Shown here: one piece after another, positions 1 to 6,528 of the stretch
Numbering within the stretch: the stretch's first letter is position 1
Layout of the letters: each line of letters starts with the position of its first letter
From: an uncultured Actinomycetes bacterium
GTDB taxonomy: Bacteria; Actinomycetota; Actinomycetes; Nanopelagicales; Nanopelagicaceae
Reading direction: 5' to 3'
NCBI GenBank assembly: GCA_903922325.1
Contig: CAIXTG010000142.1
Span: 1-10,689 of the forward strand
DNA length: 10,689 nucleotides
Translations under genes and position numbers: made by a program
The notes under the pieces: model-generated
Database searches by the model: none
Told to the model about the DNA's origin: nothing
What the model saw: only the letters and a program-made list of their open reading frames with translations

Positions 1-261
1 CATGTCGAAATTAAAGAGACATTTATGCATACCGGTATGCACTCTCTACTTCCGTTCGGCGATTACATACTGGGTTGGAACTCCACCAATAATCTCCATC
101 TCGTCGGCCTTGAAAAGCAGGAAGGATTTAGCTTCGATTATCTGGACCCAGAGACGCTGGCTGGCCCAATACCCTTGCACTTTTTACAATACATGTGCAA
201 TCTGCCGCTTACTTGGCAGAGCGATCCTGCACGACCAAGCGCCTCCAAAGCTAAGTTTTAG
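1..261 (+). CDS. C-terminal fragment of an unidentified protein, possibly spermidine synthase-like
   Basis: The frame is open from the first base and ends at a TAG (259-261), so this is the last 86 residues of a gene that begins outside the window. I do not recognise it securely. The pattern HSLLPFGDYILGW, followed about 25 residues later by YLDPETLAGP, recalls the tail of spermidine synthase-like aminopropyltransferases (a PSFGxWGF-type motif and then a YL-x-PETL segment). That is a family resemblance from memory, not an alignment. The last ten or so residues are polar and look like a disordered end. Its stop overlaps the stop of the convergent permease gene by two bases, so there is no room for a separate terminator. 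An ATG at base 25 lies in frame, but the preceding eight codons also look coding, so it is probably internal. Confidence 0.55.
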   Translation, partial: HVEIKETFMHTGMHSLLPFGDYILGWNSTNNLHLVGLEKQEGFSFDYLDPETLAGPIPLHFLQYMCNLPLTWQSDPARPSASKAKF

Positions 262-1130
262 TCTTTTGGCTTTCCGACAACTAGCCAGACTCCGGCCACT
301 GTGACTGCTGTTCCGATTAGCGAAAGCATAGAGATGTGCTCGTCGAAGAAAAAGTAGGCTTCGATCGCAGTAATAGCAGGAACTAGATAGAACAACGAGG
401 AAACACTTGCGGCACTGCCATTAGAAAGCAGAAAAAAGAGCAAAAGAATTGCACCAAATGAAAGAGCCAGAACCAACCACGTTAGAGCTCCAATGAATTC
501 ACGCGACCAGGTGATATTTGGTTCTTCAAATATCAAAGCTAGCATCAACATAACGACTGCGGTTGCTGCATATTGAATCGAGGTGCCGCTAAGAGTTGGT
601 ATCACTCCCCCATATTTCTTCTGCAGAATAGTTCCGCTGGTACCACCTAGAAGTCCGATCACACAGGCACCAATCGATATCAGTGAAATGGCATTCGCGC
701 CGGACACATTGATGCGCGGGATAACAACAACAAAGAGTCCGATCAATCCGAGCAGTAAACCGAAAACCGCTCTAGCTCTTAGTGGCTCGCCCAGATATCT
801 GGCTGCAAAGAGGCTTACCAATACTGGTTGCAAGCTAACTATCAGCGCTGTGACGCCAGCTGGCAATCCTCTGCTAACGGCAAAGAAGCACCCGCCCAAG
901 TAAGCGCCGTGCAAAGTTAAACCAATTAATGTGGAAGGCCAGATGATCGAACGAGTGATTGGTTGACTCTTACGCAAGAACGAGATTGCCACAAATAATA
1001 GAAGTGCTGCTATTGCCATACGGATAGCGACAAAGTAGAACGGTGGCGCATAAGGGATTCCGTACTTAACCCCTATAAAGCCAGTGCTCCAGAGAATTAC
1101 AAAAAGACCAGGCGCAAATTTCTTGAGCAC
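258..1130 (-). CDS. DMT-superfamily permease with two EamA domains
   Basis: This 290-residue inner-membrane protein has about ten hydrophobic segments in two repeated halves (roughly residues 5-137 and 148-286), the usual EamA layout and length. The first half starts with a family-typical stretch, LWSTGFIGVKYG, and the second half ends near VPAITAIEAYFFFDE, the conserved Pro/Glu signature of the last helices. Such proteins export or exchange amino acids, nucleobases or other metabolites; the substrate cannot be read from sequence. The start is GTG (1128-1130), 11 bases after the ctaF stop, with no clear ribosome binding site, so translation is probably coupled to ctaF. An in-frame ATT at 1140-1142 is a less likely start. 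Its position as the last gene of the cox operon is probably incidental, because nothing in the protein suggests a role in oxidase assembly. Confidence 0.88.
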   Translation of the reverse strand: MLKKFAPGLFVILWSTGFIGVKYGIPYAPPFYFVAIRMAIAALLLFVAISFLRKSQPITRSIIWPSTLIGLTLHGAYLGGCFFAVSRGLPAGVTALIVSLQPVLVSLFAARYLGEPLRARAVFGLLLGLIGLFVVVIPRINVSGANAISLISIGACVIGLLGGTSGTILQKKYGGVIPTLSGTSIQYAATAVVMLMLALIFEEPNITWSREFIGALTWLVLALSFGAILLLFFLLSNGSAASVSSLFYLVPAITAIEAYFFFDEHISMLSLIGTAVTVAGVWLVVGKPKD

Positions 1131-1141
1131 GGCTGCGCTAA

Positions 1142-1549
1142 TTAGTGATGAGCTAAGTCGTTGCTTGGCTTCTCGTACTCGGTAACGAAACCGATAATGC
1201 TAATCACAAGTGCGCCGACGCCTAAAAGCGTTAACCACCAACCGATAATCAGACCAAGACCGACTGCAAACATGCTAGCCGCAACTGGTAGTGGCCACCA
1301 TGAATGCGGACTATAAAAACCAAGCTCGCCTGCTGAGTCTGCGATCTCGCCTTCTAAATTATCCTCTGGCAACGTTACGCCGATTCGACGATTAGTAAAC
1401 CAAACGTAATAGCCAACCATTGCAGCTAGCAAAGAACTAAGTAGCAGACATGAAATACCAAGTGGTTCGCCACCAACATAGTAATAAACAAAAGTCATGA
1501 TCGCGTAGAAAACTGCTAAACCAACAAAGAGGCGATAATTAGCTTTCAT
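1142..1549 (-). CDS. ctaF: Actinobacterial cytochrome c oxidase subunit IV
   Basis: This 135-residue membrane protein matches the actinobacteria-specific subunit IV of aa3 oxidase (Cyt_c_ox_IV family). It has two N-terminal membrane helices (about 7-25 and 30-51), a polar loop with the family-typical IADSAGELGFYSPHSWWP (about 70-87), and two further helices (about 88-104 and 106-122). It is a small accessory subunit wrapped around subunits I and III, with no redox centre. The ATG start lies four bases after the ctaD stop, and GAGGGG about ten bases upstream, inside the end of ctaD, can act as ribosome binding site. Position and length are what is expected after ctaC/ctaD in this phylum. It is the best single marker here that the organism is an actinobacterium. 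Confidence 0.94.
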   Translation of the reverse strand: MKANYRLFVGLAVFYAIMTFVYYYVGGEPLGISCLLLSSLLAAMVGYYVWFTNRRIGVTLPEDNLEGEIADSAGELGFYSPHSWWPLPVAASMFAVGLGLIIGWWLTLLGVGALVISIIGFVTEYEKPSNDLAHH

Positions 1550-1553
1550 TTAA

Positions 1554-3206
1554 TTAGTGCCCCTCAGTCTTAATGTGTGGGTGGTGCAGATCAAATGCTG
1601 GACGTTCGGAACGAATGCGTGGCATCGTTAAGAAATTGTGGCGAGGTGGTGGGCATGAGGTTGCCCATTCCAATGAAGCGCCATATCCCCAAGGATCATC
1701 GCAATTAACTAGTGGTGATTTACGAGTAATCCAAACATTGATTGCAAACGGAATCATAGATAGCGCCAACAGGATTGATCCGATTGTTGAAATCATATTC
1801 ATAGTGGTAAATCCATCAGTAGCTAGGTAATCGGCATAACGTCGAGGGAAACCCTTGATGCCAAGCCAGTGCTGGATCAAGAAAGTTGTGTGGAAACCAA
1901 AGAAGAGAGTCCAGAAGTGGATTTTTCCAAGACGTTCATTAAGCATACGTCCGGTCATCTTTGGCCACCAGAAATAGAAGCCAGCGAACATCGCAAAGAC
2001 CACGGTGCCAAATAGCACGTAGTGGAAGTGCGCAACTACGAAGTATGAAGCAGAAACCGCGAAATCAAGTGGTGGTGAAGCCAAAATGATGCCAGTTAAT
2101 CCACCGAATAAGAAGGTGATCAAGAAACCCATAACCCAAAGCATTGGTGTTTCAAAAGTTACGTGACCGCGCCACATCGTGCCAATCCAGTTGAAGAACT
2201 TCACGCCAGTCGGAATACCGATCAAGAACGTCATGAATGAGAAGAACGGTAAGAGGACTTGTCCACTTGCAAACATGTGGTGCGCCCAAACTGAAACTGA
2301 AAGTGCAGAGATTGCAATGGTTGCCGCGATCAAACCTTTATAACCAAAGATTGGTTTACGACTAAATACCGGCAAGATCTCGGTAGCAATACCGAAGAAC
2401 GGTAAAGCCAGAATATAAACCTCGGGGTGCCCAAAGAACCAGAAGAGATGCTGCCAGAGCATCGCACCTCCATTGGCTGGGTCGAAGATATGCGAACCAA
2501 ATAATCGGTCAGATTCAAGTGCGAGTAAGGCTGCTGCAAGTGGTGGGAATGCAAGCAAAACTAAAATCGAAGTAAGCAATACGTTCCAACTAAAGATCGA
2601 CATGCGGAACATAGTCATGCCTGGTGCACGCATTGTGAAGATTGTTGTAATGAAGTTAACGCCACCAAGAATTGTGCCGATACCACCAATAGCTAAGCCA
2701 ACGATCCAGAGATCGCCACCAATTCCCGGTGAGTATTGCGAATTAGACAGTGGCGCATACGCGGTCCAACCAAATGAAGCTGCGCCACCTGGAGATAGGA
2801 AGCCAGCGAAAGCCATGATTCCGCCAAATAAATAAATCCAGTAGGACAACATATTTAAACGTGGAAAAGCCACATCTGCTGCGCCGATTTGTAACGGCAT
2901 AATCACGTTGGCAAAACCAACGAATAAAGGTGTCGCAAACATCAACAACATAATGGTTCCGTGCATTGTGAAAACTTGGTTGTACTGCTCATTGCTAATG
3001 AATTGCATACCCGGACGAGTTAGTTCGGCCCGTAAAACAAGCGCTAGAACTCCGCCAATTAAGAACCAAGCAAAAGTTGTCATCAAATAGAGATAACCGA
3101 TTGTCTTGTGATCAGTCGAGGTTATGAAGCGCACAAAATGGCGGCCTTTAGAGGTAGGCGCAACAGTTGTTGTCTCCCCCGCTTCGCGTTGAGCGTATGT
3201 GGTCAT
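1554..3206 (-). CDS. ctaD: Cytochrome c oxidase subunit I (aa3 type)
   Basis: This is the 550-residue catalytic subunit: twelve membrane helices, heme a, and the heme a3/CuB site where O2 is reduced with proton pumping. Ligands can be placed: H82 and H395 (heme a), H393 (heme a3), H260, H309 and H310 (CuB), and Y264 for the His-Tyr crosslink in GHPEVY. The E of PEVY is E262, as in A1-type oxidases. The D-channel residues N100, D111 and N118 and the K-channel lysine K336 (IPTGVKFFNW) are all present, so pumping machinery looks complete. The tail contains SLEWATSCPPPRHNF, a conserved C-terminal signature. One oddity: in LDFAVSASYFVVAHFHY the positions matching bovine H368 and D369 are S385 and A386, so the usual Mg/Mn ligands are missing (see findings). 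The ATG overlaps the ctaC stop as ATGA, so the two are translationally coupled. Confidence 0.97.
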   Translation of the reverse strand: MTTYAQREAGETTTVAPTSKGRHFVRFITSTDHKTIGYLYLMTTFAWFLIGGVLALVLRAELTRPGMQFISNEQYNQVFTMHGTIMLLMFATPLFVGFANVIMPLQIGAADVAFPRLNMLSYWIYLFGGIMAFAGFLSPGGAASFGWTAYAPLSNSQYSPGIGGDLWIVGLAIGGIGTILGGVNFITTIFTMRAPGMTMFRMSIFSWNVLLTSILVLLAFPPLAAALLALESDRLFGSHIFDPANGGAMLWQHLFWFFGHPEVYILALPFFGIATEILPVFSRKPIFGYKGLIAATIAISALSVSVWAHHMFASGQVLLPFFSFMTFLIGIPTGVKFFNWIGTMWRGHVTFETPMLWVMGFLITFLFGGLTGIILASPPLDFAVSASYFVVAHFHYVLFGTVVFAMFAGFYFWWPKMTGRMLNERLGKIHFWTLFFGFHTTFLIQHWLGIKGFPRRYADYLATDGFTTMNMISTIGSILLALSMIPFAINVWITRKSPLVNCDDPWGYGASLEWATSCPPPRHNFLTMPRIRSERPAFDLHHPHIKTEGH

Positions 3207-3964
3207 GCTTGGCTCGCCTTCTCGATTTCAAGTTTCAGATTCGAAATATAAGTTTCGTATTCGGCCGGCGTTACTACGCGAACGGTGAAAAGCATTTGCG
3301 CATGGTTTCGTCCGCAAAGAATGTTGCAGCGGCCAGGGAAATCTCCCAACTTATTAGCCGTGAATTCCAGATGATTGGTAACGCCAGGTAAGTTTTGAAT
3401 TTGAATCATAAATTCAGGGATCCAGAAACCGTGCACTACGTCATTTGAATTTATTGTGTAACGAACTCGTTCGCCTTGCGGCACAACCAGTACCGGTGGC
3501 TTAGCTGGAGTTCCGGTGACAGTTACATCTTTGCCAGCATCTAGATACGTAAATTGCCACGACCATTGAATACCGTTGACGACTATTTCGTGCTGAACAT
3601 TTTCTTGTGGCTTAACGATTTGATTTTCTTTAACTGCGGTGTAGTAAAACATCGCCGCAACAATGATGAATGGAATCAAGGTGTAAGCAATTTCGACCGG
3701 CACGTTGTACTGCGTCTGCTTAGGAAATTCTGGCCCATCCTTTGGTGCACGATGGAAAATCGCCGGCCATACGATCAAGATTGCAGTAAATACACCGACA
3801 ACTGCAGCTGCTAACCAGGAGTAAGTCCAGAGCGAATGCGAAATTTCGTTAATGCTCGATGCATCACCACTAAATCCGGAATCAGCGTCTTTAGCGCATC
3901 CAGTCAGGGCGAAAATGGCCGGAATTAGAACTACAAGGCCACGACGAGTGGTATTCAATTTCAT
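3203..3964 (-). CDS. ctaC: Cytochrome c oxidase subunit II, CuA lipoprotein
   Basis: This 253-residue subunit accepts electrons from cytochrome c and passes them through CuA to subunit I. A basic N-terminus, a hydrophobic stretch and LTGC (cleavage before C23) indicate a lipoprotein signal. Two membrane helices follow (about 46-68 and 92-112), then a periplasm-side cupredoxin domain. CuA ligands are visible: H178 (HGFWIPEF), C213, C217, H221 and M224. The residue between the two cysteines that is normally Glu (bovine E198) is I215 in CNILC. That Glu gives its backbone carbonyl to CuA and its side chain to the Mg/Mn site, so CuA should survive but the metal bridge should not. No cytochrome c domain is fused. 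It is the first gene of the cox operon; ctaE and qcrCAB are not in the window. Confidence 0.95.
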   Translation of the reverse strand: MKLNTTRRGLVVLIPAIFALTGCAKDADSGFSGDASSINEISHSLWTYSWLAAAVVGVFTAILIVWPAIFHRAPKDGPEFPKQTQYNVPVEIAYTLIPFIIVAAMFYYTAVKENQIVKPQENVQHEIVVNGIQWSWQFTYLDAGKDVTVTGTPAKPPVLVVPQGERVRYTINSNDVVHGFWIPEFMIQIQNLPGVTNHLEFTANKLGDFPGRCNILCGRNHAQMLFTVRVVTPAEYETYISNLKLEIEKASQA

Positions 3965-3970
3965 AGCGTA

Positions 3971-3976
3971 AGGATA
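3971..3976 (-). promoter_or_regulatory. Putative -10 box of a leaderless ctaC operon promoter
   Basis: Read on the minus strand, TATCCT is followed by six bases and then the ctaC ATG. Transcription would start at or next to the A of ATG, giving a leaderless mRNA. There is no Shine-Dalgarno-like sequence in front of ctaC, which fits. No convincing -35 hexamer was seen 17 bases upstream. It lies in the 58-base gap shared with the divergent desulfurase-like gene. Confidence 0.45.
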
Positions 3977-4009
3977 GTGCCCCGCTTAGACGTCGGCTTC
4001 AGTCAGGAG

Positions 4010-4015
4010 TAGCCT
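4010..4015 (+). promoter_or_regulatory. Putative -10 box before the desulfurase-like gene
   Basis: TAGCCT lies seven bases before the GTG at 4023, the same geometry as the boxes before ctaC, the DUF3043 gene and gcvT. An AGGAG at 4005-4009 could instead be a ribosome binding site, but its 13-base distance to the GTG is long. The two readings exclude each other in practice. Confidence 0.3.
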
Positions 4016-4022
4016 TCACTGC

Positions 4023-5102
4023 GTGGTTCGGGTCACAGGAAATTTCACAAGTCAATCACCGCTCCACCCTGCCGCAAGCGCCCTTTTAATAGAAGCTTTC
4101 GGGCAGGGCTGGGCAGATCCAGCGAAAATTGGTGATGACTCATCTAGGACTGCGATCCTTCGAAATGAGGCGATCGAGTCAATTGCAGAAAACTTGGCCT
4201 TAAGACCAAGTGAAATCGAAGTAATTGGTGAGCCACGTCTCGGGCAACACTTAGCAATTTCTGGCTTGTTAAACGCAGAGCGCACGTTGCTTCATTCATC
4301 GGTCGATCGTCGTAGCGTTTTCGCTGTCGGTGTGGCTCATGAAAAATCAGGCGGCTCTACCCGGATAAGAAATGTCGGGGCTAATGGCAAAATCGCTGAG
4401 CTAGCGGAATTATCGAGTCGAAGTGTTTTAGCGCTCCAAGGTGCCAATATCGAAACTGGAATAACTCAAGACGTTGATCTAGTAATCGAGAAAATTAATC
4501 CAACTTATGTGGCTCTTGATTATTCCGCGGCACCAAATCTGGCACTACCTATTCGATGGGATAGCGCAATTTTTGATGCCACAAGTTGGCAAGGTCCAGC
4601 AGGAATCGGAATTTTGGCCATTCGCAACTCAACTGCTTGGAATAACCCGCTACCAAACTTAGGAATTCGCAGAACGCCGGAATCATCTTCATTACCACTT
4701 CTGCTAGCAAGCGCCGTTGCCTTAGATGAATGGTTAAAGGAAGAAGCGACTCAAAGCCTTCAGATCAGGGAGTTCAATAAACTAATCCGAGAATCACTTT
4801 CAAAGGCCGACATCGGAATTACTTTCGCTGGTAATGAATCAGATTGTGTTGGGCAAACGATTGCCCTAGTTGCAGAAGGTTGTGTAGGCGAAGATCTAGT
4901 TAGACAATTAAACGAAATCAATTTCGTTCTAGATTCTGGGTCTGCTTGTACCGCAGCCCAAATGCAACCAAGTCATGTGTTGAGCGCCTTGGGCATGAAG
5001 AGCGAGGGAAATCTACGGATAACTTTGCATCATGGGGTAACCGAAGCCGAAGTGCGCAAACTAATTAGCGCTATTACTTCAGTTGTGCAGAAATCTCGCT
5101 AG
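4023..5102 (+). CDS. Cysteine desulfurase-fold protein lacking the PLP lysine (likely pseudoenzyme)
   Basis: This 359-residue protein has the class V aminotransferase/NifS-IscS fold along its length. ANIETG (141-146) matches the conserved NNEtG region, ALDYSAAPNLALPI (164-177) matches the VDAAQ...LPI strand with D166 for the PLP-nitrogen Asp, GPAGIGIL (191-198) matches GPKGIGAL, and SGSACTAAQMQPSHVLSALGM (305-325) carries the persulfide cysteine C309. The Schiff-base lysine of the usual SHKxxGPKGIG motif is absent: the sequence is TSWQGPAGIG, with Ser188 in its place. The N-terminal YLDNAATTP and GATExNN motifs are also eroded. True desulfurase activity is therefore unlikely; sulfur carriage by C309 or a scaffold role is inference. 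GTG is the only start before an in-frame TAG at 3987. The gene overlaps convergent adoK by 29 bases. Nearby erpA and nadA suggest an Fe-S link. Confidence 0.85.
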   Translation: MVRVTGNFTSQSPLHPAASALLIEAFGQGWADPAKIGDDSSRTAILRNEAIESIAENLALRPSEIEVIGEPRLGQHLAISGLLNAERTLLHSSVDRRSVFAVGVAHEKSGGSTRIRNVGANGKIAELAELSSRSVLALQGANIETGITQDVDLVIEKINPTYVALDYSAAPNLALPIRWDSAIFDATSWQGPAGIGILAIRNSTAWNNPLPNLGIRRTPESSSLPLLLASAVALDEWLKEEATQSLQIREFNKLIRESLSKADIGITFAGNESDCVGQTIALVAEGCVGEDLVRQLNEINFVLDSGSACTAAQMQPSHVLSALGMKSEGNLRITLHHGVTEAEVRKLISAITSVVQKSR

Positions 5103-6048
5103 CTGCTTCGTCTCCGTAAGCTTCGGCAAAACGTGCAACGAACTCAGCAGCGGTGAAGCGATATTCCTGAGTACCAGTTGTTTCAATTACATACGTTGCA
5201 ATCATCGAACCTAGTTGCGCGCAACGTTCGTGACTTAAACCCCAGGCTAAACCAGCAATGAAACCGGATCTAAATGAATCACCAACACCGGTTGGATCTA
5301 TTTTCGCTTTTTCCTTCGGAACCGTTACTTGCACAAACTCGCCGCTCTTGGATTCAACTTTTGCGCCCTTTGAACCTAGCGTTACAACTCGGTACTCGAC
5401 CAAATCAAGAATCTCGGCATCAGTCCAGCCAGTTTTTTGCATCGCTAGTGCTAATTCATATTCATTTAAGAATAAGTACTTCGCGCCAGTTATCAACTGA
5501 CGAATTTCCTCGCCACTCATGCGCGCCATTTGTTGTGAAGGATCTGCAGCAAAAGCAATCCCTTGCGAACGACAAACTTCAGAATGTCGCAGCATCGCTT
5601 CAGGATCATCTGGCGAAATTACGACGATATCGAAACGACCAGTTTTATCCATGATTGGCCCAAGTTCAATATTTCGGGCTTCAGACATCGCACCTGGGAA
5701 GAAGGATGCAATCTGATTTAGCTCTGTATCTGTTGTGACCATGAAGTGGGCCGTGAATTGAGTAGTCGAAATTAAAACGTGTGATGTATCAACGCCGTGG
5801 CGAAGCAACCAGGCATCGTAATCTGCCCAATCTTTTCCAACCGCTGCAATTAGAACTGGATTTAAACCAAGGACGCCCATGCCATAAACAATGTTCGCAG
5901 CACAACCGCCTCTACGAACTTCGAGACCATCTACTAAGAAAGAGAGTGAGACTTTTTCAAGGGAACCGGCAACCAACGAATCGGTAAATTTCCCCGGAAA
6001 GGTCATTAAATGGTCCAGGCCAACAGAGCCCGCGACGCCAATTTTCAT
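5074..6048 (-). CDS. adoK: Adenosine kinase, PfkB/ribokinase family
   Basis: This 324-residue cytoplasmic kinase would phosphorylate adenosine to AMP with ATP (purine salvage). Length and motifs follow M. tuberculosis AdoK (Rv2202c, also 324 residues as I recall) nearly from end to end: GSVGLDHLMTFPG with substrate Asp12, RRGGCAANI (45-53, the Gly-Gly hinge), HVLIS (90-94), ASFFPGAMSEARNI (114-127), AADPSQQ (167-173), and DPTGVGDSFRSGF (251-263) with catalytic base D257 and the anion hole. That similarity favours adenosine over a sugar, though PfkB substrate calls are never certain from sequence. The start ATG has no obvious ribosome binding site. It follows the restored end of erpA by 20 bases on the same strand, so the two are probably co-transcribed. 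Its 3' end overlaps the convergent desulfurase-like gene. Confidence 0.9.
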   Translation of the reverse strand: MKIGVAGSVGLDHLMTFPGKFTDSLVAGSLEKVSLSFLVDGLEVRRGGCAANIVYGMGVLGLNPVLIAAVGKDWADYDAWLLRHGVDTSHVLISTTQFTAHFMVTTDTELNQIASFFPGAMSEARNIELGPIMDKTGRFDIVVISPDDPEAMLRHSEVCRSQGIAFAADPSQQMARMSGEEIRQLITGAKYLFLNEYELALAMQKTGWTDAEILDLVEYRVVTLGSKGAKVESKSGEFVQVTVPKEKAKIDPTGVGDSFRSGFIAGLAWGLSHERCAQLGSMIATYVIETTGTQEYRFTAAEFVARFAEAYGDEAASEISAQLK

Positions 6049-6068
6049 AAAGTTAAAGTCGTTCGAGA

Positions 6069-6137
6069 TTAATTAAATGAATCGCCGCAAGCACATGAGC
6101 CTTGCGCGTTTGGATTATCGATTGTGAAGCCTTGCTA
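6069..6137 (-). pseudogene. erpA: C-terminal tail of erpA beyond an in-frame amber codon
   Basis: On the minus strand the erpA frame meets TAG at 6135-6137 and then continues without any defect to a TAA at 6069-6071. The 21 codons in between spell QGFTIDNPNA and then QGSCACGDSFN, the family's conserved ending, including the two C-terminal cluster cysteines. Restoring one residue gives a 117-residue protein, very close to the 118 residues I recall for the mycobacterial homologue. The tail must have been part of the gene very recently, or still is, through suppression; a sequencing or assembly error is the plainest alternative. Confidence 0.85.
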
Positions 6138-6422
6138 CTCAATTGTGTCCACGAAGTCAATCGTTGCACCCATTAGGTATGGATCACTCATCTTGTCGAT
6201 TACGACTTTAACAGTGCCGAACTCGCGCACGATGTCGCCATCTTGATTGCGGTCATCGAAATAAAGCTGATATTTCAGGCCGGAACAGCCACCAGGTTGA
6301 ACCGCTACTCGTAGACAAAGATCATCGCGACCTTCTTGAGCCAACAGCGCAGCTACTTTGCTGGCTGCGACATCAGACAAAGTGATGCTGGTGGTTTTGA
6401 TATCTACGGCTTCGGTAGTCAT
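6135..6422 (-). CDS. erpA: ErpA/IscA-type Fe-S carrier, cut short by an amber stop
   Basis: This 95-residue open frame is the body of an A-type Fe-S carrier (HesB/IscA/ErpA family), which receives clusters from the assembly scaffold and hands them to apo-enzymes. The family core is present: EGRDDLCLRVAVQPGGCSGLKY (30-51) with the first ligand C46, YFDDR (54-58), and DPYLMGATIDFVDTIE (80-95). Normal members continue for about 22 more residues to a GSCACGDSF ending with two more cysteine ligands. Here a TAG follows DTIE, so the product as read would lose two of three ligands and should not hold a cluster. The ATG is preceded by a good ribosome binding site (AGGGGAG, four bases upstream). It leads an operon with adoK and is divergent from nadA, whose product is itself a [4Fe-4S] enzyme. 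Confidence 0.88.
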   Translation of the reverse strand: MTTEAVDIKTTSITLSDVAASKVAALLAQEGRDDLCLRVAVQPGGCSGLKYQLYFDDRNQDGDIVREFGTVKVVIDKMSDPYLMGATIDFVDTIE

Positions 6423-6426
6423 TGCT

Positions 6427-6433
6427 CTCCCCT
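6427..6433 (-). promoter_or_regulatory. Ribosome binding site of erpA
   Basis: On the minus strand AGGGGAG lies four bases before the erpA ATG. The same heptamer stands before the aldo/keto reductase gene (9212-9218). It supports the chosen start and shows that this genome uses Shine-Dalgarno starts beside the apparently leaderless ones. Confidence 0.6.
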
Positions 6434-6456
6434 AAAAATTCTGCTTGCAGGGCTTA

Positions 6457-6462
6457 ATAGTA
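6457..6462 (-). promoter_or_regulatory. Weak candidate -10 box of the erpA-adoK operon
   Basis: TACTAT on the minus strand is about 34 bases before the erpA ATG and would give a leader of roughly 28 bases that includes the ribosome binding site. No clear -35 element is seen. The same AT-rich patch could also serve nadA in the other direction. Confidence 0.25.
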
Positions 6463-6528
6463 GCCATGGCAGCGCCAAACCTGCACTCCAAATGCGACAG
6501 GAGCGCCAAAATTCGAGAGAATGTCGCC

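Noticed and set aside
2473..2835. 120-codon open frame antisense to ctaD
   Set aside because: It is a shadow of the strongly conserved oxidase subunit I with no start signal and no recognisable motif; the same applies to frames at 583-903 and 9245-9610.
6135..6137. Genome-wide reassignment of TAG as a sense codon to explain the erpA stop
   Set aside because: TAG ends several intact genes here (259-261, 5100-5102, 7666-7668, 8201-8203) at positions that fit their family lengths, so TAG works as a normal stop.
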